From: Rostratula benghalensis
Lineage: Eukaryota; Chordata; Aves; Charadriiformes; Rostratulidae
Reading direction: 5' to 3'
Assembly (NCBI GenBank): GCA_013399305.1
Contig: VXAI01000476.1
Span: 155,725 to 219,724 of the forward strand
Length of the DNA: 64,000 nucleotides
Position numbers and translations under genes: made by a program. A model generated the notes under the pieces. It had not been told where the DNA came from. It saw nothing but the letters and a program-made list of their open reading frames with translations, and did no database searches. Each line of letters opens with the position of its first letter. The stretch's first letter is position 1. Below, in pieces: positions 34,224 to 46,300 of this stretch.

Positions 34224-37200
34224 TCTCACACAGAATTCAGTGTTTAAAACACCGCATAACCTATCCTTTATTATGAAGGTCTTCTAATAATTCTGGCAAG
34301 CATGTAATTTATGCAGATCTACACATGAAGAGTGTTCTCATAAATGTAGTTCCATTTTGGTTTTAAGCTGAGTTATATTTCATCACCTGTACATAAAACT
34401 CAAGAAGTGTGACATCTTAACAAGTATAAGCTTTTCTAGTCTGACTAATTTAAGTGACCTCAAAGTTTGGTTTTACACTTTAGAAAAATTATTCTCGTCA
34501 GAAAATGTTTAAGTAAAACTTTTTTTGAACATTCATCTTTGGTTTGGCTAGCAATGCCTTATTTTTGTTATATTGTCTTTTTCAAAACTTCATGAATTTG
34601 TATAACTAAGATTTCAAGGAAGTTGTAGTGAATTGGAAATATTTTTTTTTCTTTAGTCATTTACATTATTTTTTAAGGGATTTAATCCCTGACTTTCTTG
34701 CCTGGTCACAGTTTTTAATGCCCAAAATAAAGAAAGTAAAGATTGTTAAGAAGCCACACCTCTTTATCAAACAATAGTTGGCAGTTAAGTGCCATCAGCC
34801 TTTCTTTGAAAGTCAGGAGGCGATGGGCAAGAAACAGAAAAAAAAAAAGTGCAATAGAAGACCTCAAGACATATGCATAGTATGATATATTAGAGCAAAT
34901 CATATAAATTATGAGCAACAGATCAGGAAAGACTGTAAGTATTTCATGCATGATCTCCCTTGGGTAATAAAAATGAGTGGCACATTACATGGCTCATCAT
35001 GCTTTATTATATTTACACCTTTTAGATTTTTTCCTGATTTTAAGTCAGCTTCAATAGTACTGCAAAGATGAAGTTTTGAAGGAAAAATAACCCTTTTACT
35101 AATTACTTTCCCATCCATAATACCTCCTTGTCAAATATGTCAAATATCTAACTTTATATGAGAGAGTTGGCTAGGCACAGGTGTTCTGAGTGCATATTTT
35201 TATTTGTCATGTTCCCATATTACTTACAAGCTATTTCTATATGATTTTTTTCATCTGTACATATCACTGTGTTGCTCAAAATTAGGTGGGTTTTTTTAGT
35301 TCTCAAAAAAGTCCAAGCAACAAACTAACAAAAAGCACAATCTAACATGAAAAAAGAAAGATGAAAAAATAGACTTTAACTTCATTATTAAGAGTGACAT
35401 TACAGAAAAAGGGTTTTTTCCCTGAGGAAAGTTATTAATTTGAGATTTCTGAAACCTAGGAGTATCTACTCATCTATCATTTGAAACAGCCATTCTGTAG
35501 CTTTTTTGTTTAAAATAACTCACACACTTATTACACAGTAGCTCTGCTCGGAAGGATGGCGCTTAGAGGTTTAGTAGCTCAACTGCAACGGCTCTGTCTG
35601 ATGAATAGGGCTTTTAACTACAATATAATTTTTGGAAGACTATAAGTGGAAGGAAACTAATTGAATTGGATTTTGAGTTGGCTGAAGATTTGCCTATATT
35701 TGAGAGATAATGAAAACAATTTAAATCACCTTTAACAGGAGAATTTCTTTGACTCTAGGAATGACACTATGAATTCGCATACTATTCATTGGGGTGCCAG
35801 TGGAAACCACACTTTTAATTGCCAGTGTGACATGGGTGTGAATCATATTGTCAGCAGGATGTGTAGCAACCGTACTGGGCCTACATAGTACCGTAGAGGG
35901 AAGCTGTTAAATTGGGAATGTCTTTGTGCCAGACTAGAACAGATAGCTAGACTTTGGCAAATTAAAAAATCATTCACCATTCATCTTAACTAAAACAAAA
36001 CTTTTTTAAGGTTCATTGCATAAAATTATGTGCCCAGCAGGGCAATCAACCCTTTAAATTTCTTGCTGTCTCAAATTCATTAATTTCTTGCCCGGAAAAT
36101 ATGATGTCTAAGGTGAATTTCCTATTCTTCATGTTGGATACGAATAAAACTTAATATAAAGGCCAGCTTGAAACAATTAATTCTGCTACCAACTTTGTAG
36201 AAAATAAGTCAAAAAAAAAAAAAAAAGATTGACTATATTTTTATGGCATCACATCTTTCTTTCTGGGATTTTGTGATATTCTTATTATCATATCTGTATC
36301 TCTATGTATTTTATAAGTAAACACAAGGGATCTATTCATTTCTTTCTTTCCTTCTTTCCTAAGACTCATCTGCTGCTCTTTCCTTTCTGCTAACTTAATG
36401 GTTGCTTTTAAAAAAACTAGTCTTCATCATTCTCTGTGATACTTTCATTCACTTTTATTACATTTGTATTGCCTTTTGTAATAATTGTGAAATAATACTT
36501 ATGCACAATAGCACCTATTTTATCTGCTGTTTGTAAAACTGGTGGGCAGCCACATAGAGAACTGACACCCGGACACAAGTTTTGCTTATAGTCAGATAAA
36601 ATTCTAAAACTAGTCTCACAAAGAGGACTCCTTCAATGACAAGAAAGACTAGAGCAAAATACTGAGCTGAGACATAGTAGGGGGTATAGATCAGTACAAG
36701 CAAAAGGGGCAAAGTGTCTTCCTGACAAAAGTCTGAAGTTCTTGTTTAGGCATTTTAGTTTTGTTTAGATTACCAACAACAATGAAGAACTATTAAGTAT
36801 AAGAACTTAAGTAGACGGTATTTTGTTTATAGGTCAGATATAGACATTATTAAACATGTAGCCCAGGCTTGGCAAATTATTTGGTCTATTTAAAACTCTG
36901 CTTAAACTCAATATTGTATTAAAACTGGGAACGACAAATTCCGAAATAGGTAAAAGAAATCTCTAGTTTTTAAATACTCCTTTTTTACTATTGCTGTATT
37001 TTCCCTTTTAGTCTATACCGGGAAAAGCAGTTGTCACAGAGGTGGCTTGCTGGAAATCCTTATGTTACATTCCGGTTTCTGGAAAGTCACTCTAATCCAG
37101 ATGTAATTACTCAATATAAATAGTAATGGTTTACATTTGTCTTTGTTTTCTGGAACTTTCAGGATTTACTTTTTTTTCTTATGAATCAGTGCCCCCCAAT

Positions 37201-37680
37201 CAAATGGCCACATACAGATTTCTAGATTATAGCTGCTCATGAAGGAAATAAAAAAGAAGCTTAAGTTTTGACTTTATTCAGAGGCCTGACTAAAAAGTGA
37301 TCAATCTGAAATTTTCAGAGCATTATGGATGGTTTTTATTTAAACTGAAACACTGGGTATTACTGTTGTGTCATAATGGAAATCATAAGAATATGCTCAC
37401 AGCGTTCTGTAGAAGAAAATGTATAAACTGAAGCCAGAAGGACAGAAGCTGGTGCCTACAAAATACACCTCTAGCAACAGTTACTTAGTTCTATACCTGA
37501 TTGGATGACCTGAAGTTTTAGTCCTGTGCACTTACTGCAAGCAATTCAGCTCTGTCTGACTTGAGTCAGACAGGGTTATAGGTTATAGACATCATTCTAT
37601 CTAGTATTCTTTTGACCGCAGAAGCAAGAACTTGTTATTCTTCTAGGAATTAACTTAACAAATATTTTTCTCTTCCCCAG

Positions 37681-37716
37681 AAGACAAGAAAACCTCCTCC
37701 TGATTCCAAGAAAAAT
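37681..37716 (+). other. Candidate 36-nt in-frame microexon
   Basis: A strong acceptor (ATTTTTCTCTTCCCCAG, ending 37680) is followed by 36 bases reading KTRKPPPDSKKN, then a GTGAGG donor at 37717. The length is a multiple of three, and the Lys/Pro-rich peptide resembles the kind of linker often carried by microexons. If unspliced, the frame ends soon after (VRLLKILS then stop). No parent gene is identifiable. Confidence 0.2.
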
Positions 37717-40700
37717 GTGAGGCTGCTGAAAATTTTATCATAGTAATATATGACACCACACCACACCACTCTTTTTGGCAAGTTTCTTGAGAAAACAATA
37801 CAGGTCAACTTTGCTTTCAGAGTGAAAGGTTTCTCTGCTCAGTGCTGACTCAAAGCCATTGGAGTGTCTGTACAAGGAGAGATCACCAGAAATCAGGTTA
37901 AAACTTTGCCTCATGTGACCTTGCTAATCCAGTAGGAAATACCACTAGGATATTACCAGATTCACCATCGAATTACGTGACCATCAACAAATCAGAAGAC
38001 TACCAATTGGGATTATGATGGATTTATCAATGACTGGACAGAATTTTACAGGGCTAAGTGTGAGAAAATTCTCTCTGGGCATCTGCAGCAGACTCAATTA
38101 TATTAATAATTATAATTCAAATATATTCACAGAAATCTTTTATGCAGTTTCTAACTGACTCATAAATTAGGTCACGTTTAATGTTATAATAAAAATATTC
38201 AATGATAATGATGATATTTGAAGCAATTGATTCCTCCCTTAACCCATCTTTTCTGTCTTTAATGGACATGGAGAGATATTTTAACGAGAAAAAACAAACA
38301 CAATAAAAATTGTCAAAAGAGCCAAAACTTATTCAGCTACTCACTGGGAAAAAATACAGAACTGAACATCTTTGTGTTTAGATACATGATATATTATTCT
38401 AGAGTGAAAGGTTATTTAATTTTTTGACCTGATTTGGAACATTCTTTTAAAAGAGTGGGCAGGGGGTTGTTTTGATTTGCTTGCTTTTGGAGCACTGCCA
38501 CAACTGTAACAGAGTAGCACACCATGGTTTGACATTAAACCCTTTTTAAAGGAAATGCGGGAATGTGTCTTGTTTAGAAAAAGATGTTGTGTCTCCTTGG
38601 TATGGATGGTAGGCATATGAGACTTAATAGGTTTCCTGACTCAAAAATACTACAACAAGAACAAGATTGCAGTTGTCAAAGCAAGAAAATATGTAAGCTT
38701 GGAAAATATACAGAAGGGAGAAAAAAGCAAGTTAAGAGGAAATTGCAATCAGTCTTCTCATCATCAACCAGAAATAATTAGCACTCATGCTACCATTCAG
38801 CTGTTGATTAAAGGTATTTGCTTAATTTATTTGAAATAATTATCCTTGCACATAAGGCACAGTCAGCACTTCTAATAGCAACTATGTCCCTCTGGGTTTT
38901 GTATCTTTAAAATCTGCTCAGGGATGCATAAAAAATTTCATTAGTTTGAATTATAAGACTTTTAGTGAAAATTGATGAAAGTGATGTATGTATGTAATGT
39001 GCTACGCTTAAAAATCCAAAGCTTTTCTCTTGTATCCTTTGCATATTGTTAGAACCCAGTGAAGCAAAAAGAAATTACAGAAGCACAAGAAAATGGGAGA
39101 GCGCTCAGAAAAGATACCTGGGATTTATATATGTACAATGTATAAAATATCTAAAGAATTCTGCATATAATAATCATTTATGAATTAATGATTATGGATT
39201 AATTATTTATTGTGCTTGAAGGTGTTAGCTTGCAATTAATAAAATCTAAAATTATAGTGTTTGCATCAACATGATTAAGTTCTCTATGCAAAGTTGTGTA
39301 TTCATGAGCAGACTAAAAATTTCCAACATTTTTTAATATTTGATTTCACACTGCAAAGGCTATTAAGATCTTCCTATATTGTTTTTAAAAGGACTGGGCT
39401 GTTTTTTTAATTTAGTATGTAGTGGTAGTAATGACTTTCTGAACACATAACTCTGTCTACCAAAAAAAATGTTTTATACTTGCAGTTGGGAGAATTTATA
39501 TAAATTGATAATATGTTAAAATTCAAAAACACTAAGCACAAGCAATGAATAAAATTTTCATTGACTTGCTAGTGTATTGGAAAGAAAAACAATCAAACAA
39601 AAAAAACCACTTAAAGCTTATCTCTCCATTATTCCTCTTAATGTCTCTAATTGTTAATGGGACCATTAATTTTCCTCCATTACTGATGATATCAACACTT
39701 TATTGCTCGATCAATGTTACAGTAATAGTTCTCAATAGAATTGTATGTTCAGAAATCTGAATTCAATGTTGGTGTTGTATATTTATCAAATTTGTCATAT
39801 CCATGTACAATATGCATATGCACAAATATGTATTAATGATGATCTTGCAGTCTTATTCTGGCTGCAGTAAAACAGATAAAGACATGCTAGTCTTGAACAA
39901 TACAGTCATATTATCTGTATAATTTCAGGATGATGGACTCCAACAGCTGTATATGGTACGGGATATACATCACAAGGGGTGAGGATTTTAACGTATTGTT
40001 ATATTAGTTGGATCAACTATCCTGTCATCACAGCTTAAGATCTTCAGTCATGTTTATGCTTAATCACCTACTACTTAGCACCCACAACTCTTTTTTAGAA
40101 TCCACTGGCATCCTTGTTCTACATGCTTTGTAAGTCTTTAAGGATTCAAATGATACATTAACCTCTTAAGACAGGTATGACATTACCTAAATTCTTTTCT
40201 TTTTCAGGTTATTTTACAGTTTATAATTCAAATCAAACTGAAGCTTGGACACTTGAACTCATTGTCATAAAACATTCATCTCCTTCCCTGATCTCTGAGA
40301 CATTTGACTAACATTTCAATGGAAGATAACATCCACGGCCACTCTACTCCATTGCAAATTTACACAGCCCTTAGAGAAATCTGAATGTTGGTATCTCATA
40401 TTTCAGATTAAAATTCTAAATGTTTCACTTGGAAGTAATTCATTGGCAATTGGTCCTGACTTAAATAATTAAACATTAATTGGGCTTTAAAAAGGCAGAC
40501 TAACAATCCAGAGATGTAGGAAAAGGAAATTGATATAAAAGCCTTCTACTATGTGACATCTATATGATGACAGATCCAAAGTGTGCAACAACCTGTTGCA
40601 ATCAAGCCTGTTATTGAACATGCTCAGATTGACAATGCTATGAACAGCAGCTTCTCTTGCAGCTTTCTCACACCTATTTCTAGCTGTCCCACTAAAATTT

Positions 40701-42234
40701 GTTGTGTGGTCCGGGCTGCTATGCATGCAAAGATTATGCCTTTATATATTAATAAATTCATCCACATTTACTTTATCAAACACATTCTACCTTTAATGTA
40801 TAAGCAGTCCTGAGAACAGAAACTGGATTGAGAGTCTCCTTGCTCCAGGGGAGAAGGGAGAAGTTCCTGCTTATACCTTCTGAATATCAGGAATGCAGAG
40901 TTTTTGGTTTCACAGTGACAAAGTTTAAAGGATCTCATTGCAAAGGGCACATTTCTCAGGACAGTCAGAAGTCCAGATTCTTTAATTTATTTGAGAGATT
41001 TTTGGTTACTGTTATTCAAAAAAAGACAGCAGCATCACAACATACTGAGAGAAGTGGCTAGCTGTTATAACCTGTCCAGTGCAAAGAGGTGATTTTGAAG
41101 TGTTTGAGTTCCATCCATGACACAGAAACAGTTTTAGTCATACTCTATCCTCACTGTTTCCAACAGATTGACTTAAACTTCCCATAGCTCAGCACACTGA
41201 CTGGTGAATTTTAATCATGAGAGTCTCGAGTTCCCTATGAATTGTATAGGAAGTGTATATGTATATGACTCAAGTTTTAGACCATGGACAGAATGATACA
41301 CAACCGATATGAAATAATAAATATATTTGTGACTTCTTTGAACATGCTGAATAATTCTAATTTTGTGGCAATGTTATTAACATGGAAAATTCTGACATTG
41401 AAAAAAATCTCACATACACATTCAAGTGAGTTCTTGAGTTAGTTATGTTGCTTATGTTCCTAAATGTTTTCTTTTAAATACCATAACTCTGTGAAAGTTA
41501 CTTACAGAGTATATTTTATATTGTATAGAAGAACAGTACAGTTTTATGTAGTTTCCATAGCAACCAAAACATAAGGTAATCTTAAATAATTTACATTATA
41601 GATGCCTAACTGCTTCAAAGAATAGAATCAAGACGAGCACTTTCATATTTTTTTTTTCCTAGTATATGACCTGCATAGTCATAAAGAGTGGTTATTTCTC
41701 TTAAATGGCAGGTATGAGAAATAAATTACTGTCTATTTACTTAAGCAGACATCTAAGATGCACTCAGGTGCACGCAGACTGCCACCATGTTGGCAGGGCA
41801 GAGCATTGTGGACATATAGAAAGCAAATTTTATGTTGTATCTTTGGTTTTGTCTAGTGCTATGGAATGTATTTTCTAGAAAACTCCTAGTCATTTTGTTT
41901 CTGTATGTTTTTGAACAACTCTTTTTGAAAACTTGTCTCATAGTATTGCACTTATTGCTTAACGGAAAATGTGTTACTGGTATTTATTTGGTAGAGAAAG
42001 GTTTGTGTTGACTTCAGCTGAAATCAATTATCTGCAGCCATCTATTCACTAACTGGTTAACTTTTATTAAAGTATCTCTTTTTTTCTACAACTTAAAAGA
42101 ATATTCTTTCTAGTTTTGTTTTGAGGGGTTTTCTTATGAATTGCAATATCTTGTAAATCTGTGTCTGCTTTTTAAAGCATCTGCATTATTTTCTTCTTTC
42201 TATTATACCCAGGCAATCAGGCTAAGCAAATAGA

Positions 42235-43374
42235 GGTTCATAAAAGCCAGGTCCTGCTTGACAAACCTTAGCTTCTATGGCAAAGTGACCTGCTTGGTGG
42301 ATGAAGGAAAGGCTGTGGATGTCATTTACCTGAACTTTAGTAAGGCCCTTGATACAGTTTCCTGCAGTGTCCTCCTGGAGAAACTGGCTGCCCATGGCTT
42401 AGATGGGAGTACTCTCCCCTGGTTTAAAAAATGGCTGGAGAGCTGGGCCCAGAGAGTGGTGGTGAGTGGAGTTAAATACAGTTGGTGGCCAGTCAGAAGT
42501 GGTGTCCCCCCAGTATTGGGGCAGGTTCTCTTTAACCTCTTTATCAATTATATGGATGAAGGGATCCCTCAGGAAGTTTGCAGATGACACCAAATTATGT
42601 GGGAGAGTCAACCTGCATGAGCGTAGAAAGGTGTTGTAGAGGGATCTGGATAGGCTGGATCAAGGGGCCAAGGCAAATCGGATGAGGTTCAACAAGGTCA
42701 GGTGTTGGGTTAGGTCACAACAACCCATGTAGCCTGGGAAAGAGTGGCTGGACAGCTGCCTGACTGAAAAGGACTTGGGGGTGTGGGTTGACTGCTGTCT
42801 GAACGTGAGCCAGTAGTGTGTCCAGATGGCCAAGAAGGCCAACAGCATCCTGTCCTGGATCAAGAACAATTTGGTGAGTAGGATTCAGGAGGTGATCATC
42901 ACCCTTTGCTCAGCACTGGTGAGGCCTCATCTTGAGTACTGTGTTCAGTCTTGGGGCCCTTACCACAAAAAAAGACATTGAGGTGCTGGAGCGGGTTCAT
43001 AGATGTTCAACAAAGCTGGTGAGAGGTCTGGAGAGTAAGCCTTATGAGAAGAGGCTGAGGTAGCTGGGATTATTCAGCCTGGAAAGGAGGAGGCTGAGGG
43101 GAGACCGTATGGCTCTCTGCAACTGCCTGAAAAGATGTTGTAGAGAGGCGGGTGTTGGTCTCTTCTGTCAAGTAACAAGTGATAGGGGAAAAGGCCTCAC
43201 ATTGCACCAGAGGAGGCTTAGGATGAATATTAGGAAATGCTTCTTCACAGAAAAGGTTTTGAAGCATTGGACAGGCTGTCCAAGGAAGTGGTTGAATTAC
43301 CATCCCAGGAGATATTAAAAAGTTGTGTAGAAGTGGTGCTGAGGGACATGGTTTCACGGTGGTTTTGGCAGTTG
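42235..43374 (+). mobile_element. CR1 LINE, sense, RT palm to near 3' UTR
   Basis: About 1.1 kb of CR1 ORF2 in plus orientation. It starts at AAAAGCCAGGTCCTGCTTGA, covers the reverse-transcriptase palm, thumb and C-terminal region, and ends in the block GAGGGACATGGTTTCACGG. The usual final 80-odd bases with octamers are missing. It is truncated at both ends. The coding frame is broken by shifts and stops. This is the longest CR1 piece in the plus orientation and belongs to a different subfamily from the copies at 10985 and 48608, judging by its 3' region. Confidence 0.95.
42258..42900 (+). pseudogene. CR1 ORF2 reverse transcriptase remnant
   Basis: The remnant of the enzyme that copies CR1 RNA into DNA at a nicked target. 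A 109-codon open piece (42258-42587) holds the palm motif [17 protein letters not shown] and the block [21 protein letters not shown](QGS)VLG appears as [17 protein letters not shown], having lost codons of the usual QGS. The catalytic FADDTKL is intact at 42577-42597 but lies in another frame because of a shift and deletion just before it. Stops follow within about 40 bases (near 42637). It cannot make a working enzyme. Confidence 0.9.
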
Positions 43375-46300
43375 TCTAAGTACAACTCACATGAGTAACG
43401 GCTTGCATGCTAATGTAATCATAGAGGTTCATTGGTAATTTGCACCAAAATACTACCAGAAGTAGTGTGCTTTTCCTCCATACAGGTCAACATGTTGCAA
43501 GAATGAAAAATAATCAAGCTGTATCAAATATTTTAACATTGTCACAGTAATAAACCACATATTTTTGGCTCCTTAAAAATTTATGAAATTTGGCTTATAT
43601 TTATTTTACTTACTCCTGATTTCTACTCTCCAGAAATAAATTATATTCTATTTAGTGGTTTCTTTATCCAAATATTTTTGTTACCTCTTCAAATTCCCCA
43701 CATTATTGAACAAATTATCTTCTCTTCATTATTATTATCCAGATAATTTTAGCCTGTATTTATCTAAGCAGTGAAGATTTTTGATTTTTGTTTCGCCTTT
43801 GAATTTATCTGTTGGGTTTTTTTCCCTAACCTCTAAGTCTTATAGAATAAAGAAAGAGATACACTATAGAAAACATATTTGGCAGACAAAATGGTTGATT
43901 CTGATACAATCCAATTTGCTAGAAACCTGCGGATAGAAGCACATAGATACTACTTCTGAACTCATTAATGAACATTAATGACTGTCTCACATCAAGTTTT
44001 CAGCCATGGCTCCTGTAGGCCAGACATAAGCACATGATCATACAAACTATAAATCTTTATGAGTTTGAGGGTTTTCAGAATAACAAAGCATAGTGCCTAC
44101 AAGTCCTTTTAATTTTTAATTACTGTTCATATCCTACAGGCAGCCTTCATCAAACTTATAAATACTCCAGCTGAGATGAGACTAAATGCAAATTTAACCC
44201 TCTTATCTACCCTTTTTTATTCACACAGATCTTATTGATTTAAGTAGGAGCAGCTCTTGTGTATGTGTGTGAATATCTGTGTGGATTAATAAGAATGAAG
44301 AAAATTTTCATATGATAGGGTTCCACTGTATTTTTCCCTCAGGATTTTTCGATAGGCTCTGTTGCAGTTAGGGGAACTTTGACCTCTGTAGTCATTATGG
44401 CCAATAAGAAAACAGTTCATTGATTCACATCTCAGAGGTGTACAGTCTCAGTTCTTAACCTGCAAGCTACTGTATGTCTATGGGGAAGTGCTATAGTAGA
44501 ACTTAATAATCATTCTGAACTGTCATGTTCAGTAAAGCTACAGAAAGCTTGATCTTTAATCAAGAAGGAGCATCACAAAACATCACTCTATTGTAGGGAT
44601 AATGTACAATTCACAACACTGTATATTACAGCTTCAGTTCTTTAATGATTGCAAAACTTGTTTATCACTCTGTTGCCTCCTGTTGTAATATTTTCTATTT
44701 TTAGTGACTAATATATTACTATGATAATTACAAAGCAAGAAAATATGGTACAGCTACCAAAATATTTAATTTAAAGTATTATTAAAAATGTTTGTCTATG
44801 GAGGGTAATTTTTCAGGCATTCAGTATTAGTCCTCTTACCAGACTACTTTCAGATAAATCTTGCCTTTTTAAAATTTATCATATGATCTGATGGGTTTAG
44901 TTATCCCTTAGTTTATGGCTACTTGACAGGTGTTGCCCTCATTTTATGTTCATTCTTTACTGTCATTCATATGTCTTAGCACTCAGAAGTCTCTGATTCC
45001 ATTTATAAACTTGATCATTTTTACTTATGGCATGTATCTTTCTTGTAGATACATGAGGAAAACCTAGGTGACAAGTAGAACAAGGGACAGTTTGCCTAAA
45101 GTTTGAAATAAGCATGGTCCCTTTCTCAATTATTGTTCTCCACTTCATTTCTGTGGCTGACCTTAGAGTAGTTCTGATTTTTACACTCACTGGTGACTAC
45201 ATGCATGTATGCCTAGCATAGTAACATCCACGGACAAAAAAAAAGTTAAGTGTTGATAAACGAGGGACATTATTTTAATTAGCTATGTAAATGTTCTTTC
45301 CAATTTAATTTATAGTAGGGTTGGTTTTACATTTTTCCAGTCTCCAGGGAAAAAAATGCAGGGTGAGGCACAGTATAATGGCATTCAAGCTCCAGTCCTT
45401 TGCCTTCGTCCTTTCCTGAACTTTGCTGCAGAACCACTGTGCCTGGCATGCCCAGCTCATCCCTCAGCTCCTGGCTCACTTTCCTCTTTGCAAGGCAGCC
45501 TTTGCCTGCTGCTGCCTGATAGAGATTTTATTTCCAGAACTATTTTCTGTTGGGTTTGTTCATGATATAGTACTATTGTACCAAAATATCAACATCCAAA
45601 AACCAGATTAGGGTCTAGGATACACACAGCCTGGAAGCAGAAGGAAGTTAAGTTTTTTCCCTTACATATGTAGACTTGCACCAGGTGGCAGTCATACTTA
45701 GTGTCACAAAAGTTCTTTCCATCTGTCTCCTGTCTAATGAATCTTTAATCATCTTTCTGTGAATCACTGAATGTTTAATTTAATTTTAGCATACCTGTTT
45801 CACCCACAACTGCTGAAAGTTTAGTACAGGAATGGTCCTCCTAACAGGAACTGAAACTCATGAATTCTGCTTTCTGTCTCTTGAGTACTCAAGGTGAGTG
45901 CTGTAACCTCAAGGTAACCCCATGACAGGAACATTATGTGGGCTGCTGGATGGTACAAGTTTGAATTTCCTCAGGAAGTAAAGGGAATTAAAACCATATA
46001 AATCAATTCCTGAGTGAGTGCTCTAGCCTAAGCTATTAGATGAAATGGACTTGCTATCACCACTTCTGGAAAAGTTTTAAAAGAATGTTCTGTCCACAAT
46101 TGTGCTTTGGGAAAAGGCCCTGTGCTCTGAGAGTTTTTTGAGAGTGTTTTAAAAGTGTCTATGAACCAAAAATCCTGAGAGGTTTTTGGTAGAGGTAAAC
46201 CAAGTTTTTGTTGGATGTACAGGCAAATGCCTGCACTTCTCTGTACAGTGCATCTTGGTGAGGTGTAAAGCAGGACAAAGAATTTTTAGGGATAATGAAA

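Larger units (their letters stand above)
29037..42234. other. Repeat-poor AT-rich non-coding DNA
   Basis: About 13 kb with no recognisable transposon and no known gene. Listed separately are a 9-bp tandem repeat, an acceptor-like site with a downstream short open frame, a 24-bp palindrome and a microexon-like segment. An A16 run lies at 36211-36226, a pyrimidine tract at about 36340-36360 and a short CACAC repeat at 37754-37768. The lack of repeats over this length could reflect age or conservation of non-coding DNA; the sequence alone cannot tell. Confidence 0.5.

Noticed and set aside
42326..42611. Open frames on the minus strand of the CR1 at 42-43 kb, and similar ones over the other CR1 copies
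   Set aside because: They are shadows of CR1 coding sequence on the opposite strand.
45880..45893. 14-bp perfect palindrome CTTGAGTACTCAAG
   Set aside because: Several 14-bp palindromes are expected by chance in 64 kb and this one is isolated.
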